A stretch of DNA of 32,549 bases from Oscillospiraceae bacterium (GCA_009782475.1 WRIZ01000013.1:1-32549), one strand, 5' to 3'; counted from the first letter of the stretch, positions 5,421-15,699 are shown. Notes: generated by a model not told the origin, from the letters alone. Program-made: numbers and translations.

Positions 5421-7496
5421 TCACCATGAATCGGTGAGCTGCGCTACGGTCATATCCAAGTAAACCTGCACATTCCCATATATATCTCCATTGATGAGCA
5501 CGGCGCACAGATCATACACAGCCGACCAGTAACTATCAGGAACATCGCGCTCCGTAAAGTTGAATTTCGCCTGTTCCGCCATTGCGGCCAGCACAGGATC
5601 ATCCTGAACCGCGCTGCTGTTGACCGCCCCAATGTTGGTTGGGCAGTATTCGTTGATCTCAGCATTCAGTATTTGCATGGCCTCGCTCGTGAGAAAATCG
5701 GCAAACCGCATGGCGGCTTCGGCATTTCGGGTATAACTGCCGACGCCCGCCACCCTGTTGGACGCAAAACCGGAAAGCTGAACCTGTTTTCCGCCGATGG
5801 CGGCTGCCGGCAGTTTCGCAACTCCGAAATCCGCTCCCAGTTTGGCTTTGATCTCGTCGGCCATCCATACGCCGCCGACGCCGCCCGCGTATATGGTTCC
5901 AATTCCGTCTATTAAATCGCTTGTCCAAAAATTCTGACCCAATGCCCACGCGCCGCTGTTTATCATTTCCAACATGGCATTGATCGCGGCAACGCCGTTC
6001 CCGTTGTTAAAGTCGCACGTTACCCTGCCCGAACCGTCAATGCCGGTATTCCCCTGAGCATACAGCCATGACGCTATGATCCAGGGCTCACCGACCGGAT
6101 AGGTAAACAGTTTGCCCGCGGCGTTGCATTGATTGATAATCCCGTCCAGCGTTTTTACATCCTCTTCCGAGAGGACGCTTTTATCATAATAGAAGAAATA
6201 ACCCGGATCATCGGTTAGCGGATAAGCCCAAAGCTGTCCGTCCAATGTGGAATGATCCACCGATTTGGGTGTATTGCGGCTCTTTATACCGGCGGTGTTT
6301 TCGTTAACCTCATGAAGCAGGGTTGAATTCACAAACTCACGAAGCTGGCTGTCGTAGAAGGTAAATACGTCGGGTCCGTAGCCGGATAATATGCTTATCA
6401 TTAAATGGTCGTGATAACCCATATAATCATATTCGGTATCGAGTTCGATTTCATAATTGATTTCGGGATTGACGGCCTTAAACTCTTCTATAGCCCTTTG
6501 CAGGAAAGCCCGCTCTCCTTCCATCCCCATCACCCGTAAATGGATGGTTTCGCGCGGAATGGCGGAGAAAGCGGATAGAGCCATGGTTTCACTGTCTTTA
6601 TAGTTACCCAATAACGCAAACATAGAATAGGCTTCTTCGTAATCTCCGTCCCAATATAAATCCATTGCGTATCTGTAACTGCATTCCAGCAGCATATCCT
6701 CGCTGTCTTTGAAATCTCCGAGAGACTCGAAGAGATCGAAGGCGTCCCAATACTGTTTTCCGTCCAGCAAACCCACGGCGATATTGTAATCGCACTCAAT
6801 CAATTTTTCATGCGCATTGTTGTAATTGCCCAGTTCCAGGAACAACCCTTTGGCTCGCGCCGCGTCTGTTTGGATCAGGTCATACGCCTGAAGGTAACGG
6901 CACTCCAGCATTTGGGTTTCACTGTCTTTATAATCCCCCAGCAAAGACAACAGACTGTATGCTTCGTCATACTGCCTGTTGTTTATGAGTTGATGCGCCA
7001 ACCGGTAATTGCTTTCATCCCGCATTTCTCCTGAGTCTCTGAAAACACCGAGATCGTCAAACATTCTGGCAGCCAAACGGAAATCCTGATCGTCAAATGC
7101 TATGTAAGCCTCGTAATAGGAACGCAACTCTTTCACGTCTTTATAACCGTCCGAAAGTTTCTCCAAGGCGGTCAGTGCCTGGGTGTACTCGCCGTTATCG
7201 AACAATTTGGCGGTCTCTTTATACCGGCTGCCCGGGACAATCACCAACAGAATGACCAAAACCGCGGCAATGATGACCGCAAGACCGCCTCCGCCGAATA
7301 AAAACAGTTTCTTCGGTATCGGTTTTTTGGGCTTCGCTACGGGAGGCTGCTGCACAATAAATTGCGGTTGCTCCACAAACTGCGGCGTTTCCGTATACGG
7401 TTGCTGCGGTGCCATTGCCGTTCCGCATTTTGTGCAGAAAGGATCGGGGCTGTTCCATCCGCAATTCGGGCAAATATTATGGTTTGTCCCTTCCAT
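5421..7496 (-). CDS. Membrane-anchored zinc-ribbon / YKDS-repeat / extracellular solute-binding fusion protein, 691 aa
   Basis: Order of parts: a short zinc ribbon (C9PNC12 and C21TKC24), a Gln/Pro-rich linker, one membrane helix (about 64-89), six repeats of about 35-38 residues containing YKDS or FKDS (about 94-320), and a C-terminal domain like family-1 ABC solute-binding proteins (IHLRVMGMEGERAFLQRAI, YGPDVFTFYDSQL, TSEAMQILNAE). The ribbon would lie in the cytoplasm and the repeats and binding domain outside. A sugar or similar ligand is likely, but no ABC permease is nearby. ATG 7496 is preferred over ATG 7502 because AAGGAG (7505-7510) is 8 bases away from the first and only 2 from the second. 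The fusion is unusual; it may sense rather than import. Confidence 0.8.
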   Translation of the reverse strand: MEGTNHNICPNCGWNSPDPFCTKCGTAMAPQQPYTETPQFVEQPQFIVQQPPVAKPKKPIPKKLFLFGGGGLAVIIAAVLVILLVIVPGSRYKETAKLFDNGEYTQALTALEKLSDGYKDVKELRSYYEAYIAFDDQDFRLAARMFDDLGVFRDSGEMRDESNYRLAHQLINNRQYDEAYSLLSLLGDYKDSETQMLECRYLQAYDLIQTDAARAKGLFLELGNYNNAHEKLIECDYNIAVGLLDGKQYWDAFDLFESLGDFKDSEDMLLECSYRYAMDLYWDGDYEEAYSMFALLGNYKDSETMALSAFSAIPRETIHLRVMGMEGERAFLQRAIEEFKAVNPEINYEIELDTEYDYMGYHDHLMISILSGYGPDVFTFYDSQLREFVNSTLLHEVNENTAGIKSRNTPKSVDHSTLDGQLWAYPLTDDPGYFFYYDKSVLSEEDVKTLDGIINQCNAAGKLFTYPVGEPWIIASWLYAQGNTGIDGSGRVTCDFNNGNGVAAINAMLEMINSGAWALGQNFWTSDLIDGIGTIYAGGVGGVWMADEIKAKLGADFGVAKLPAAAIGGKQVQLSGFASNRVAGVGSYTRNAEAAMRFADFLTSEAMQILNAEINEYCPTNIGAVNSSAVQDDPVLAAMAEQAKFNFTERDVPDSYWSAVYDLCAVLINGDIYGNVQVYLDMTVAQLTDSW

Positions 7497-7563
7497 TTTC
7501 ATCGCTCCTTCTATATTCTAACATCATTCGTATAGAATATCATTTATTCGTGTGATTGTCAAA

Positions 7564-7592
7564 TTGACAATCCGCTGAAAGTATGTTATTCT
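7564..7592 (+). promoter_or_regulatory. Promoter of the CofE-like gene
   Basis: TTGACA (7564-7569), a 17-base spacer and TATTCT (7587-7592) form a good vegetative promoter 38 bases before the start codon. It runs divergent from the fusion-protein gene. Confidence 0.75.
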
Positions 7593-7629
7593 ATCCGAGT
7601 GACAAAAAACGGTTCAGGAGGGAAAACCC

Positions 7630-8808
7630 ATGAGAACATACGGAACGCAAGCCATCGGCATACGGACTCCCATCATCCGCGAAGGAGACGACCTTCCCAA
7701 TGTTGTCACAGACGCCCTGCTTGCTTACTGCGATGAAACCGGCTCCGGCCTGTGCGACCGCGATGTCATCGGCGTCACGGAGGCAGTCGTCGCCCGGGCG
7801 CAGGGCAACTACGCGACGGTAGACCAAATCGCGGCGGGGCTGCGGGAGCTCATCCCGTCCGGCCCGGTGGGTGTGGTCTTCCCCATCATGAGCCGCAACC
7901 GCTTCTCTATGGTATTGAAAGGGCTTGCCGCCGGGGCCGATTCGCTCATCATCCAGCTAAGCTACCCGGCCGACGAAGTGGGCAACAGGCTGATCGAGCC
8001 GGAGCAGCTGTATGACACCAAAATCAACCCTTACACCGACGTATTGACCGATCAGGATTTTTATGCACGGTTTGGCAAACCCAAGCATATGTTTACCGGG
8101 ATAGACTATCTAGAACTCTACCGTTTGCTTGGCAATAACGCCAAGATCATTTTGGCCAACGATCCCGGCGAGATTTTGAAATACACCAAAAATGTCATCG
8201 CCGCCGACATCCACACACGAGCCCAAACCAAACGCCGCCTGCTCCAGCTCGGCGCGGATAAAGTCATCGGATTGGACGAGATCCTGACCAAGAGCGTCAA
8301 CGGCAGCGGGTACAACCGTCAATACGGCGTGCTGGGTCACAACAAAGCCGACGAAACCCGGGTCAAGCTCTTCCCCCACTCCTGTGAGGAATTTGTGGAA
8401 AAGACGCAGGCTCTCATCCGTGAAAAAACCGGCGTCCATGTTGAAGTCCTCGTCTACGGCGACGGCGCATTCAAAGACCCGGTCGGCGGCATTTGGGAAC
8501 TGGCCGACCCGGTCGTCTCCCCCGCTTTCACCAAAGGGCTGGACGGCTTGCCGAACGAGATCAAATTGAAATACATTGCCGATACCGAGTTTGGCGACAA
8601 AACAGGCGAAGAAGCCCGTCAGGCAGTTGCGGAGCGCATCCGCAAGAAAAACAGGCAGCTGATGGGCAAAGACGAAAGCCTCGGTACCACCCCCCGCCGC
8701 CTGAGCGATTTGGTCGGCACCCTCTGTGACCTAGCCAGCGGCAGCGGCGATAAAGGCACGCCGGTTGTGCTGATCAAAGGGTATTTTGACAATTACGGGG
8801 ATGAGTGA
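7630..8808 (+). CDS. CofE-like protein (F420 gamma-glutamyl ligase family), 392 aa
   Basis: The family (PF01996) includes CofE, which adds glutamate to coenzyme F420 using GTP. Recognisable parts are the N-terminal RTPIIREGDDLPNVVTDAL, DVIGVTEAVVARAQGN, PIMSRNRFSMVLKG and a late VLVYGDGAFKDPVGGIWE. At 392 residues it is longer than archaeal CofE (about 250) and matches the clostridial branch. No other F420 gene is in the window and such bacteria are not known to use F420, so the real substrate is open. ATG 7630 follows CAGGAGGG. It overlaps the next gene by 8 bases, which suggests joint expression. Confidence 0.75.
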   Translation: MRTYGTQAIGIRTPIIREGDDLPNVVTDALLAYCDETGSGLCDRDVIGVTEAVVARAQGNYATVDQIAAGLRELIPSGPVGVVFPIMSRNRFSMVLKGLAAGADSLIIQLSYPADEVGNRLIEPEQLYDTKINPYTDVLTDQDFYARFGKPKHMFTGIDYLELYRLLGNNAKIILANDPGEILKYTKNVIAADIHTRAQTKRRLLQLGADKVIGLDEILTKSVNGSGYNRQYGVLGHNKADETRVKLFPHSCEEFVEKTQALIREKTGVHVEVLVYGDGAFKDPVGGIWELADPVVSPAFTKGLDGLPNEIKLKYIADTEFGDKTGEEARQAVAERIRKKNRQLMGKDESLGTTPRRLSDLVGTLCDLASGSGDKGTPVVLIKGYFDNYGDE

Positions 8809-9265
8809 GAAAGAAATGGAACACATTAGGGTTATCAATTTCCCCAGTATGAAAATGGTCAGTTCGGGGCCGATTACAACGATGGATGAATTGACCGCAT
8901 TTGAACATTGGTGGCGCAAGATAGACATGAAAGATTGTATCACTCCGCGCGATTTTATGTACAACGACGAAAAAAGGAACTGTATGATATGGCTTATTGC
9001 CGTTCCAAAAGGATTCATTGATGCTGATAAATATGAAATGATTGATTTCCCGGGCGGACTTTTTGCTGTTGGAACAGCAAAAGACGGTGACGATGCGGAT
9101 ATGAAAAGATCAAAAAATATGGTTATACAGTGGATCAACGATAGCGGATGTTTTGAAGTATCAAAAGAACGGCATGAAATGGCTCACGTATGTACGCCAA
9201 AAGTCTTCAAAGAGAAAATGGGCTATCATTTAACCGACTTTTTTGTGCCGATAGACGTAAAATAA
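8801..9265 (+). CDS. GyrI-like small-molecule-binding domain protein, 154 aa
   Basis: The sequence fits the GyrI/AraC-effector-binding fold: an N-terminal beta strand (IRVINFPSMKMVSS), a central YEMIDFPGGLFAVGTAKDG and the C-terminal YHLTDFFVPI. There is no DNA-binding domain, so it could bind or quench small molecules. ATG 8801 overlaps the end of the CofE-like gene; ATG 8816 is a possible alternative and TTG 8786 seems too early. The neighbouring AraC regulator at 9562 carries a related domain. Ligand unknown. Confidence 0.65.
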   Translation: MSEKEMEHIRVINFPSMKMVSSGPITTMDELTAFEHWWRKIDMKDCITPRDFMYNDEKRNCMIWLIAVPKGFIDADKYEMIDFPGGLFAVGTAKDGDDADMKRSKNMVIQWINDSGCFEVSKERHEMAHVCTPKVFKEKMGYHLTDFFVPIDVK

Positions 9266-9561
9266 ATAGCGCATACAGAAGGCGGTGAACAACATCATGG
9301 TGAAATGGTTATTCCTTTATAGGACTATGGCGCGGGAATACTGTTCTCGCCGTACTTGGCGGTGTATTTTTAGCGGTACATATATCGAATGTTTGGAATA
9401 ATCTGAAATAGATACATATCAACGAGGGCAGCGGTTGATTCATCCGCTGCCTGATTGCGGCATGATATTTTCGTGCATGAAATGTACGGCACAGAACATA
9501 CCGCTGTCCTATAATACTCCCAAGAGGAGGAATTTATTGGATTGGCTGAGGAGGAAACGTG
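9266..9561 (+). other. Intergenic stretch with a decayed small membrane-protein frame
   Basis: About 296 bases without a clear gene. ATG 9298 opens 35 codons (MVKWLFLYRTMARE...) with GGCGGTGA upstream. A neighbouring frame gives a hydrophobic end (NTVLAVLGGVFLAVHISNVW) to a TAG near 9410. Together these look like one frameshifted small membrane protein. GGAGGAAAC at 9549-9558 serves the next gene. No hairpin terminator was convincing. Confidence 0.35.
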
Positions 9562-10422
9562 ATGGAATGGCTGGGCAGGATGAACGCGGCGATGGATTAT
9601 ATCGAAGAAAATCTGGCGGAGGAAATCTCCTACGGCAGAGCGGCACAGATCGCCTGTTGTTCGACCTATCATTTTCAGCGGATGTTCTCCTTCATCACGG
9701 GGGTAACACTGTCTGAATATATTCGGCGCAGACGATTGACGTTAGCGGCCTTTGAATTGCAGGCAAGCGAACTGAAAGTGATTGACGCGGCTTTTAAGTA
9801 CGGATATGAGTCGCCGGAAGCGTTCAGCCGAGCCTTTAAGGCTTTACACGGGGTCACTCCGGTATTGGCGCGCGATAGCGGTGCCCCGCTGAAAGCCTAT
9901 CCGAAGATGACCTTCTACTTATCTGTAAAAGGAGATACCGAAATGAATTACCGCATTGAGCAAAGGGAAGGGTTTGAGGTGTTCGGCGTTGCCTGCGCCG
10001 TCAGCTCGGACATGGAAAAAGCGTTTGCCGACGTGCCGGAGTTTGTCACAAAGGAGCTTGAAAAAGGCACATGGGACTGCTTCAATGACCTGCTGGGCAG
10101 ACCGCATGACGCGTGGTATCACGCCGCGCTGTTTGACCACACGGATACCGCATTCAAGTACATGATTTGTACTTACGCGCCGCCGGGGCTGGACATCCCG
10201 GAAACCTACACCCGGCTGACAGTTCCGGCACAGACTTGGGCAATTTTCCAATCACCGAAATGCGAAATGCACGACGTATGGCGGCGCATTTACGCAGAAT
10301 GGTTCCCGACGAGCGAATACGAACAGGCTGAAGCCCCATCCTTTGAGATGTACTACGGTTATGGCCGGGGGGATTTCAGTTATGGCGTCGGCGAGATATG
10401 GATTCCTGTGAAGAAAAAGTGA
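9562..10422 (+). CDS. AraC-family regulator with GyrI-like effector domain, 286 aa
   Basis: The N-terminal half (about residues 1-110) holds the two AraC helix-turn-helix units: YGRAAQIACCSTYHFQRMFS and the second with YGYESPEAFSRAFKALHGVTP, the family signature. The second half (about 130-285) is a GyrI-like ligand-binding domain (YRIEQREGFEVFGVACAVSS, later YGYGRGDFSYGVGEIWIPV). This arrangement is that of Rob/SoxS-like regulators that answer to small molecules or drugs. ATG 9562 follows GAGGAGG; GTG 9559 is possible. The neighbouring GyrI-like gene at 8801 may respond to a related ligand. The gene ends at a two-way terminator shared with guaB. Confidence 0.88.
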   Translation: MEWLGRMNAAMDYIEENLAEEISYGRAAQIACCSTYHFQRMFSFITGVTLSEYIRRRRLTLAAFELQASELKVIDAAFKYGYESPEAFSRAFKALHGVTPVLARDSGAPLKAYPKMTFYLSVKGDTEMNYRIEQREGFEVFGVACAVSSDMEKAFADVPEFVTKELEKGTWDCFNDLLGRPHDAWYHAALFDHTDTAFKYMICTYAPPGLDIPETYTRLTVPAQTWAIFQSPKCEMHDVWRRIYAEWFPTSEYEQAEAPSFEMYYGYGRGDFSYGVGEIWIPVKKK

Positions 10423-10424
10423 TT

Positions 10425-10458
10425 CAAAACAAGGCGGCGGATGATCTCCGCCGCCCTT
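10425..10458. terminator. Bidirectional terminator between the AraC gene and guaB
   Basis: GGCGGCGGA (10433-10441) pairs with TCCGCCGCC (10447-10455). In the guaB direction it runs into TTGTTTTG, a good T run. In the other direction the tail is weaker (CTTGCTCT). The two genes end head to head here. Confidence 0.75.
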
Positions 10459-10471
10459 GCTCTATACTCCC

Positions 10472-12034
<1,563 letters not shown>

Positions 12035-12055
12035 TCAAAATATTTTCAATTTTGC

Positions 12056-12084
12056 TTGTAATATTGGTAAAAATGGTTTATAAT
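12056..12084 (+). promoter_or_regulatory. Promoter of the carD-isp operon
   Basis: TTGTAA (12056-12061), 17 bases and a perfect TATAAT (12079-12084). It lies 50 bases before the CarD start and diverges from the guaB promoter. Confidence 0.65.
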
Positions 12085-12134
12085 ACCGTCAGATGGGTTG
12101 TCCATATTTTTTAGACAGAGAAGGTGTGCGCAGT

Positions 12135-12611
12135 ATGTACAAAGTTGGCGATAAGATCGTCCATCCCATGCACGGGGCGGGCGTGATCGAGAGCATCGTC
12201 AGCCAAAAGGTAGACGGCGCGCATTTGCAGTATTATGTTATGAAGATGCCGATCGTCGGAATGCTTGTGATGATCCCCATCCACACCGCCGGGGACATCG
12301 GCGTCCGCGCCGTGTGCGATTTCGACACGGCCGAAGAGCTTATCCACTCACTGGCCGGGCTGGAAATTGAATCCACCCCCAACTGGAACCGCCGTTACCG
12401 GGAGAATATGCTGCGCATCAAGAGCGGCGACTTATCCGAAGTTGCCCGTGTCGTTAAAAGTTTATCCGCGCGCGATAAACAGCGCGGGCTTTCCACCGGG
12501 GAACGGAAAATGCTGCATTCGGCCAAGCAAATCTTAATATCCGAAATTGTCTTGGCGCAGAGTGCCGAATATGCCGACGTAGAACAGCGGATCAATCAGG
12601 AGTTGGCATGA
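12135..12611 (+). CDS. CarD-family transcription regulator, 158 aa
   Basis: CarD/CdnL proteins bind the RNA polymerase beta subunit and stabilise open promoter complexes. The N-terminal domain (about residues 1-60) shows MYKVGDKIVHPMHGAGVIES and a beta-rich stretch (YYVMKMPIVGMLVMIP). The rest is the helical DNA-contacting part (LSARDKQRGLSTGERKMLHS). Length is ordinary. ATG 12135 is chosen over 12093 because GAAGGTGTG sits just upstream and the protein fold begins there. ATGA overlap with ispD (12608) suggests translational coupling, a known clostridial arrangement. Confidence 0.92.
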   Translation: MYKVGDKIVHPMHGAGVIESIVSQKVDGAHLQYYVMKMPIVGMLVMIPIHTAGDIGVRAVCDFDTAEELIHSLAGLEIESTPNWNRRYRENMLRIKSGDLSEVARVVKSLSARDKQRGLSTGERKMLHSAKQILISEIVLAQSAEYADVEQRINQELA

Positions 12612-13297
12612 GCAAACGCCAAACCGTTGCCGCCATCGTTCCGGCGGCGGGTTCATCCTCCCGTATGAACGGGTTGCCGAAAATCCTTACGCCGGTCAAC
12701 GGGCTTCCGTTGATCGGCCATACTTTGCGCGCGCTGGAGGCTTGCGCCTCCATAGACGAAATTATTGTTGCCGCCCGGGAGGATGACGTCTCCCGGATTG
12801 CAGATTTGTGCCGTGAACTGGGTTTGACGAAAATATCGCGGGTTTTGCACGGCGGCGAAACCAGGCCGTTGTCGGTGATGATCGCGTTGATGGAAACCAA
12901 AGCCGGAATCGCCGCCATCCATGACGGAGCCCGCCCGTGCGTCACCCCCGCGATGTGCCAAGCCGTTATAGAGAAAGCGATGCAAACAGGCGCGGCCTTG
13001 CCCGCGATTCCGTTGTCCGACAGTGTTAAATTGGTGGATAACATGATTATAAAAACGTCGGCCGACCGCTCTTCGCTCTATACCGTGCAGACGCCGCAGT
13101 GTTTTGAGGCAGGTTTGATCAAAGGGGCATTGGCGAAGGCTTTACAGGCCGGTTTGGAGATCACCGACGACAGCACCGCCGTCGAAGCCCTCCCCTACCC
13201 TGTACATATCGTTTCCGGCGAGACGCGCAACATCAAAGTGACGACGGTGGATGACTTGCTGATCGCGTCGGCCTTGCTGCGGGGTGACACATTATGA
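12608..13297 (+). CDS. ispD: 2-C-methyl-D-erythritol 4-phosphate cytidylyltransferase, 229 aa
   Basis: IspD joins CTP to MEP in the non-mevalonate isoprenoid pathway. The nucleotide-binding N-terminus ([18 protein letters not shown]), the DGARPCV motif and the late [11 protein letters not shown] are family marks. Length is standard. Its ATG overlaps the carD stop and its stop overlaps the ispF start, so the three genes are one operon. Product goes on to IspE (not in the window) and then IspF. Confidence 0.95.
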   Translation: MSKRQTVAAIVPAAGSSSRMNGLPKILTPVNGLPLIGHTLRALEACASIDEIIVAAREDDVSRIADLCRELGLTKISRVLHGGETRPLSVMIALMETKAGIAAIHDGARPCVTPAMCQAVIEKAMQTGAALPAIPLSDSVKLVDNMIIKTSADRSSLYTVQTPQCFEAGLIKGALAKALQAGLEITDDSTAVEALPYPVHIVSGETRNIKVTTVDDLLIASALLRGDTL

Positions 13298-13761
13298 AGA
13301 TCGGGCAAGGGTATGACGCCCACCGTTTGGTTGAGGGACGCCCCTTGATATTGGGCGGGGTCAGCATCCCCTATGAAAAGGGGCTGCTGGGTCATTCCGA
13401 CGCCGATGTGCTTACCCATGCGATCATTGACGCTTTGCTGGGGGCGGCAGGGCTTGGCGACATCGGGCTTCATTTCCCCGACAGCGATGAGAAGTATAAG
13501 GGGATGTGCAGCTTGGATTTATTGGGGAAAATGGTCGGGCTTCTGATGAAAAGACATCTGACTCCCCATAATATTGACGCGACAGTCATCGCGCAGAAAC
13601 CAAACCTTTCTCCTTACCGTGATCAAATGCGTGAAAATATTGCCAATAGGCTTTGGATCGATAGAGGCCTGGTCAATATCAAATTCACCACCGAGGAAGG
13701 AATGGGCTTTACAGGGCGGGGGGAAGGGATCGCCGCTATGGCTATTTGCTTCCTTATATAA
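13294..13761 (+). CDS. ispF: 2-C-methyl-D-erythritol 2,4-cyclodiphosphate synthase, 155 aa
   Basis: IspF makes the cyclic diphosphate of the MEP pathway and forms a trimer. The zinc-binding Asp8 and His10 (GYDAHRL) and His42 region ([19 protein letters not shown]) are present, as is the end [10 protein letters not shown]. Length is typical. ATG 13294 overlaps the ispD stop. A hairpin (13775-13803) follows. Confidence 0.96.
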   Translation: MKIGQGYDAHRLVEGRPLILGGVSIPYEKGLLGHSDADVLTHAIIDALLGAAGLGDIGLHFPDSDEKYKGMCSLDLLGKMVGLLMKRHLTPHNIDATVIAQKPNLSPYRDQMRENIANRLWIDRGLVNIKFTTEEGMGFTGRGEGIAAMAICFLI

Positions 13762-13774
13762 GCAAAACCTCTAT

Positions 13775-13803
13775 ACCCCTCATACCATATGTGTATGAGG
13801 GGT
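13775..13803 (+). terminator. Hairpin after ispF, possible weak terminator
   Basis: ACCCCTCATAC (13775-13785) and GTATGAGGGGT (13793-13803) form a perfect 11-base stem with a 7-base loop. Only a weak T-rich tail (TGATGTTTG) follows, so it may attenuate rather than stop transcription into the DUF3343 gene. Confidence 0.6.
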
Positions 13804-13812
13804 TGATGTTTG

Positions 13813-14085
13813 ATGTCTAACGCTTTGATTGCGTGCCGTTCCGTTACATATGCCCAGCGGGCGGTGCGCCTGCTGGAACGACATGGTCTGCGCGCCTCGA
13901 TGCGGCGGCTTCCGGCGGAACTGCCCGCCAGTTCAGACCCGCAGCAGCATGTCGGCTGCGGCCACGCCATCCGCGTGCGGCGCGAGGAGCTGAAACAGGC
14001 GATGAAGCTGATGAGTGAAGCGGGTTTCCCCTCAAAGTTTTTCTTTTGTGAAGACGAGAACGGCGGTGTGTTCCAATGCCCTTGA
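13813..14085 (+). CDS. DUF3343 protein (putative Se/S carrier), 90 aa
   Basis: The small protein fits DUF3343 (PF11823), whose members sit beside selenium or sulfur enzymes and are thought to carry the atom on a Cys. Visible features are YAQRAVRLLERHGL, the GCGHAIRV motif with its Cys, and a Cys near the end (VFQCP). No in-frame TGA occurs, so it needs no selenocysteine. The start ATG 13813 lies just after the hairpin and has no strong ribosome site. It overlaps the cysteine desulfurase gene by 10 bases. Confidence 0.75.
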   Translation: MSNALIACRSVTYAQRAVRLLERHGLRASMRRLPAELPASSDPQQHVGCGHAIRVRREELKQAMKLMSEAGFPSKFFFCEDENGGVFQCP

Positions 14086-15191
14086 CCTATCTTGACAATG
14101 CCGCAACAACCCTGCATAAACCCCCTGAAGTCTTATCGGCCATGCGAAACGCCCTCGAAACCTGCGGCGGCGCGGGGCGCGGGGGGCATTATGCCGCCCA
14201 GAGGGCAGCCGAGATTCTGTATGACTGCCGGGAAGCGGCGGCTTCCTGCTTCAACATGAGCGGCTCAGAGCGGGTCATCCTGACCTGCAACGCAACGCAC
14301 GCCTTAAACATGGCCATCAAAGGTCTCGCCAAATCGGGCAAGACTGTTTTGATTTCAGGGTATGAGCACAACGCCGTTGTCCGCCCGCTGCGTTCTCTTG
14401 AAAATATCAGTGTAAAGGTGATTCCTTTACCGACTCCGTTGTTTGACACGGAAGCGGTTTTCAAAGGGTTTGAAGAGGCTTTGTCCCCTGATGTTTGCTT
14501 GGTTGTCTGCATCCATGTATCCAATGTATTCGGGTGTATCCTGCCTGTGGAACGCATCGCCGAATTGTGCCGCGCCAAAGGCATCCCTATGATCGTGGAC
14601 GCCTCCCAGTCGGCCGGGCTGCTCCCCATCAACGGCGACCTTTACCCCTATTGGTGTATGCCGGGACACAAAAGTCTATACGGCCCGCAGGGAACCGGGC
14701 TGTTGCTCATTCCGCCCGGAGGAAATATCGCTCCATTTATGGAGGGAGGGACAGGCGGCGATTCGCGGAACAGCCAAATGCCCGAACTCCTCCCCGACCG
14801 TTTGGAAGCGGGGACGCACAACGCGCCGGGAGCGGCGGGATTAACGGCAGGGCTGCGTTTTGCCATGAGGAATACGCAACCCTCCCCTTTGACGCATCAA
14901 ACCGCCCTTGAGTTATCCGAAATCCACGGAGTGCGTGTTTATTATAACCAGTGCTGTCATACGGGCCCGGTATCCTTCACCGTAGAGGGTATGGATTCGG
15001 AACGCGTTGCTTCGCTTCTCTCCGATCGCGGCATCGCGGTTCGCGGCGGTTTGCATTGCGCCCCGCTGGCGCACACAACAGCCGGGACGGAGACCGCAGG
15101 CACGGTACGCGCCGCCTTCGCTCATGCCAACACTTCGCGGGACGCGGCTATCTTGGCAAGAGCGGTACGGGAGATCGCGGCGGGAAAATAA
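14076..15191 (+). CDS. Class V aminotransferase, cysteine desulfurase-like, 371 aa
   Basis: A PLP enzyme of the SufS/Csd group, likely taking sulfur (or selenium) from Cys or selenocysteine. It begins TYLDNAATTLHKPPEVL. It has the substrate/PLP region LTCNATHALNMAI and the PLP-binding Lys in MPGHKSLYGPQGTG. A C-terminal Cys in RGGLHCAPLAH is the expected sulfur-accepting residue. Length is a little short of SufS (about 400). The ATG overlaps the DUF3343 gene, which suggests that the two act together. The stop almost touches the opposite-strand Gx gene. Confidence 0.88.
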   Translation: MPLTYLDNAATTLHKPPEVLSAMRNALETCGGAGRGGHYAAQRAAEILYDCREAAASCFNMSGSERVILTCNATHALNMAIKGLAKSGKTVLISGYEHNAVVRPLRSLENISVKVIPLPTPLFDTEAVFKGFEEALSPDVCLVVCIHVSNVFGCILPVERIAELCRAKGIPMIVDASQSAGLLPINGDLYPYWCMPGHKSLYGPQGTGLLLIPPGGNIAPFMEGGTGGDSRNSQMPELLPDRLEAGTHNAPGAAGLTAGLRFAMRNTQPSPLTHQTALELSEIHGVRVYYNQCCHTGPVSFTVEGMDSERVASLLSDRGIAVRGGLHCAPLAHTTAGTETAGTVRAAFAHANTSRDAAILARAVREIAAGK

Positions 15192-15192
15192 A

Positions 15193-15699
15193 TTAACGGG
15201 ACAGGATACCCAAACGCTGCAAAAAAGGCAGCGTCAGGCGGAACACCGTCCCGGTCGCAAACCCGGTCAACACACCTGTTATCAGCATAACGGGCAGGTA
15301 GGCCGGAAAGACATTTGTATTCGCCCAAAGGGAAAAGGCGGCCAATTGCCCTATATTATGCGCGACCGCGCCGATAACGCCCAACGCCACAAGAGAAGCG
15401 CGCTTTTTTGTCAGCAACAGGAGCAGCAATAAACAGCCGAAAGCCAGCAATCCTCCGCAAAGGCTGAGCGTCGCCGCAACCGCGCCGCGCGTGATGAAGG
15501 CAAATCCCGCTTTCAGCAAAACCATCATCCCCGCTTCACGGCTTCCAACGCATTGCAGGCAGTACAAAATGATGATGTTGGGCAGACCAATCCGCCCGAA
15601 CGGCGGCAGAATGGGCGGCAGCATCCCCTCGGCCAGTGAAAGGACAAGCATCACGCCGAGCAGAATCCCCAAGAATGCGATTTTGCGTCCGCTTGTCAT
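15193..15699 (-). CDS. Gx-type integral membrane protein (PF07456-like), 168 aa
   Basis: The protein has about five membrane helices (FLGILLGVMLVLSLAEG, then IILYCLQCVG, and two long leucine-rich ones). It resembles the 'Gx transporter family', also annotated as heptaprenyl diphosphate synthase component I-like. Role is unsettled; it is linked with flavin- or quinone-related membrane systems in Clostridia. ATG 15699 is taken as start because it overlaps the TGA of the NusG-II gene (ATGA); an upstream reading would run through that gene. It is the third gene of the secDF operon. Confidence 0.75.
   Translation of the reverse strand: MTSGRKIAFLGILLGVMLVLSLAEGMLPPILPPFGRIGLPNIIILYCLQCVGSREAGMMVLLKAGFAFITRGAVAATLSLCGGLLAFGCLLLLLLLTKKRASLVALGVIGAVAHNIGQLAAFSLWANTNVFPAYLPVMLITGVLTGFATGTVFRLTLPFLQRLGILSR

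Noticed and set aside
13813-14085. Selenocysteine-containing DUF3343
   Set aside because: No in-frame TGA before the stop; the motif position has an ordinary Cys codon.
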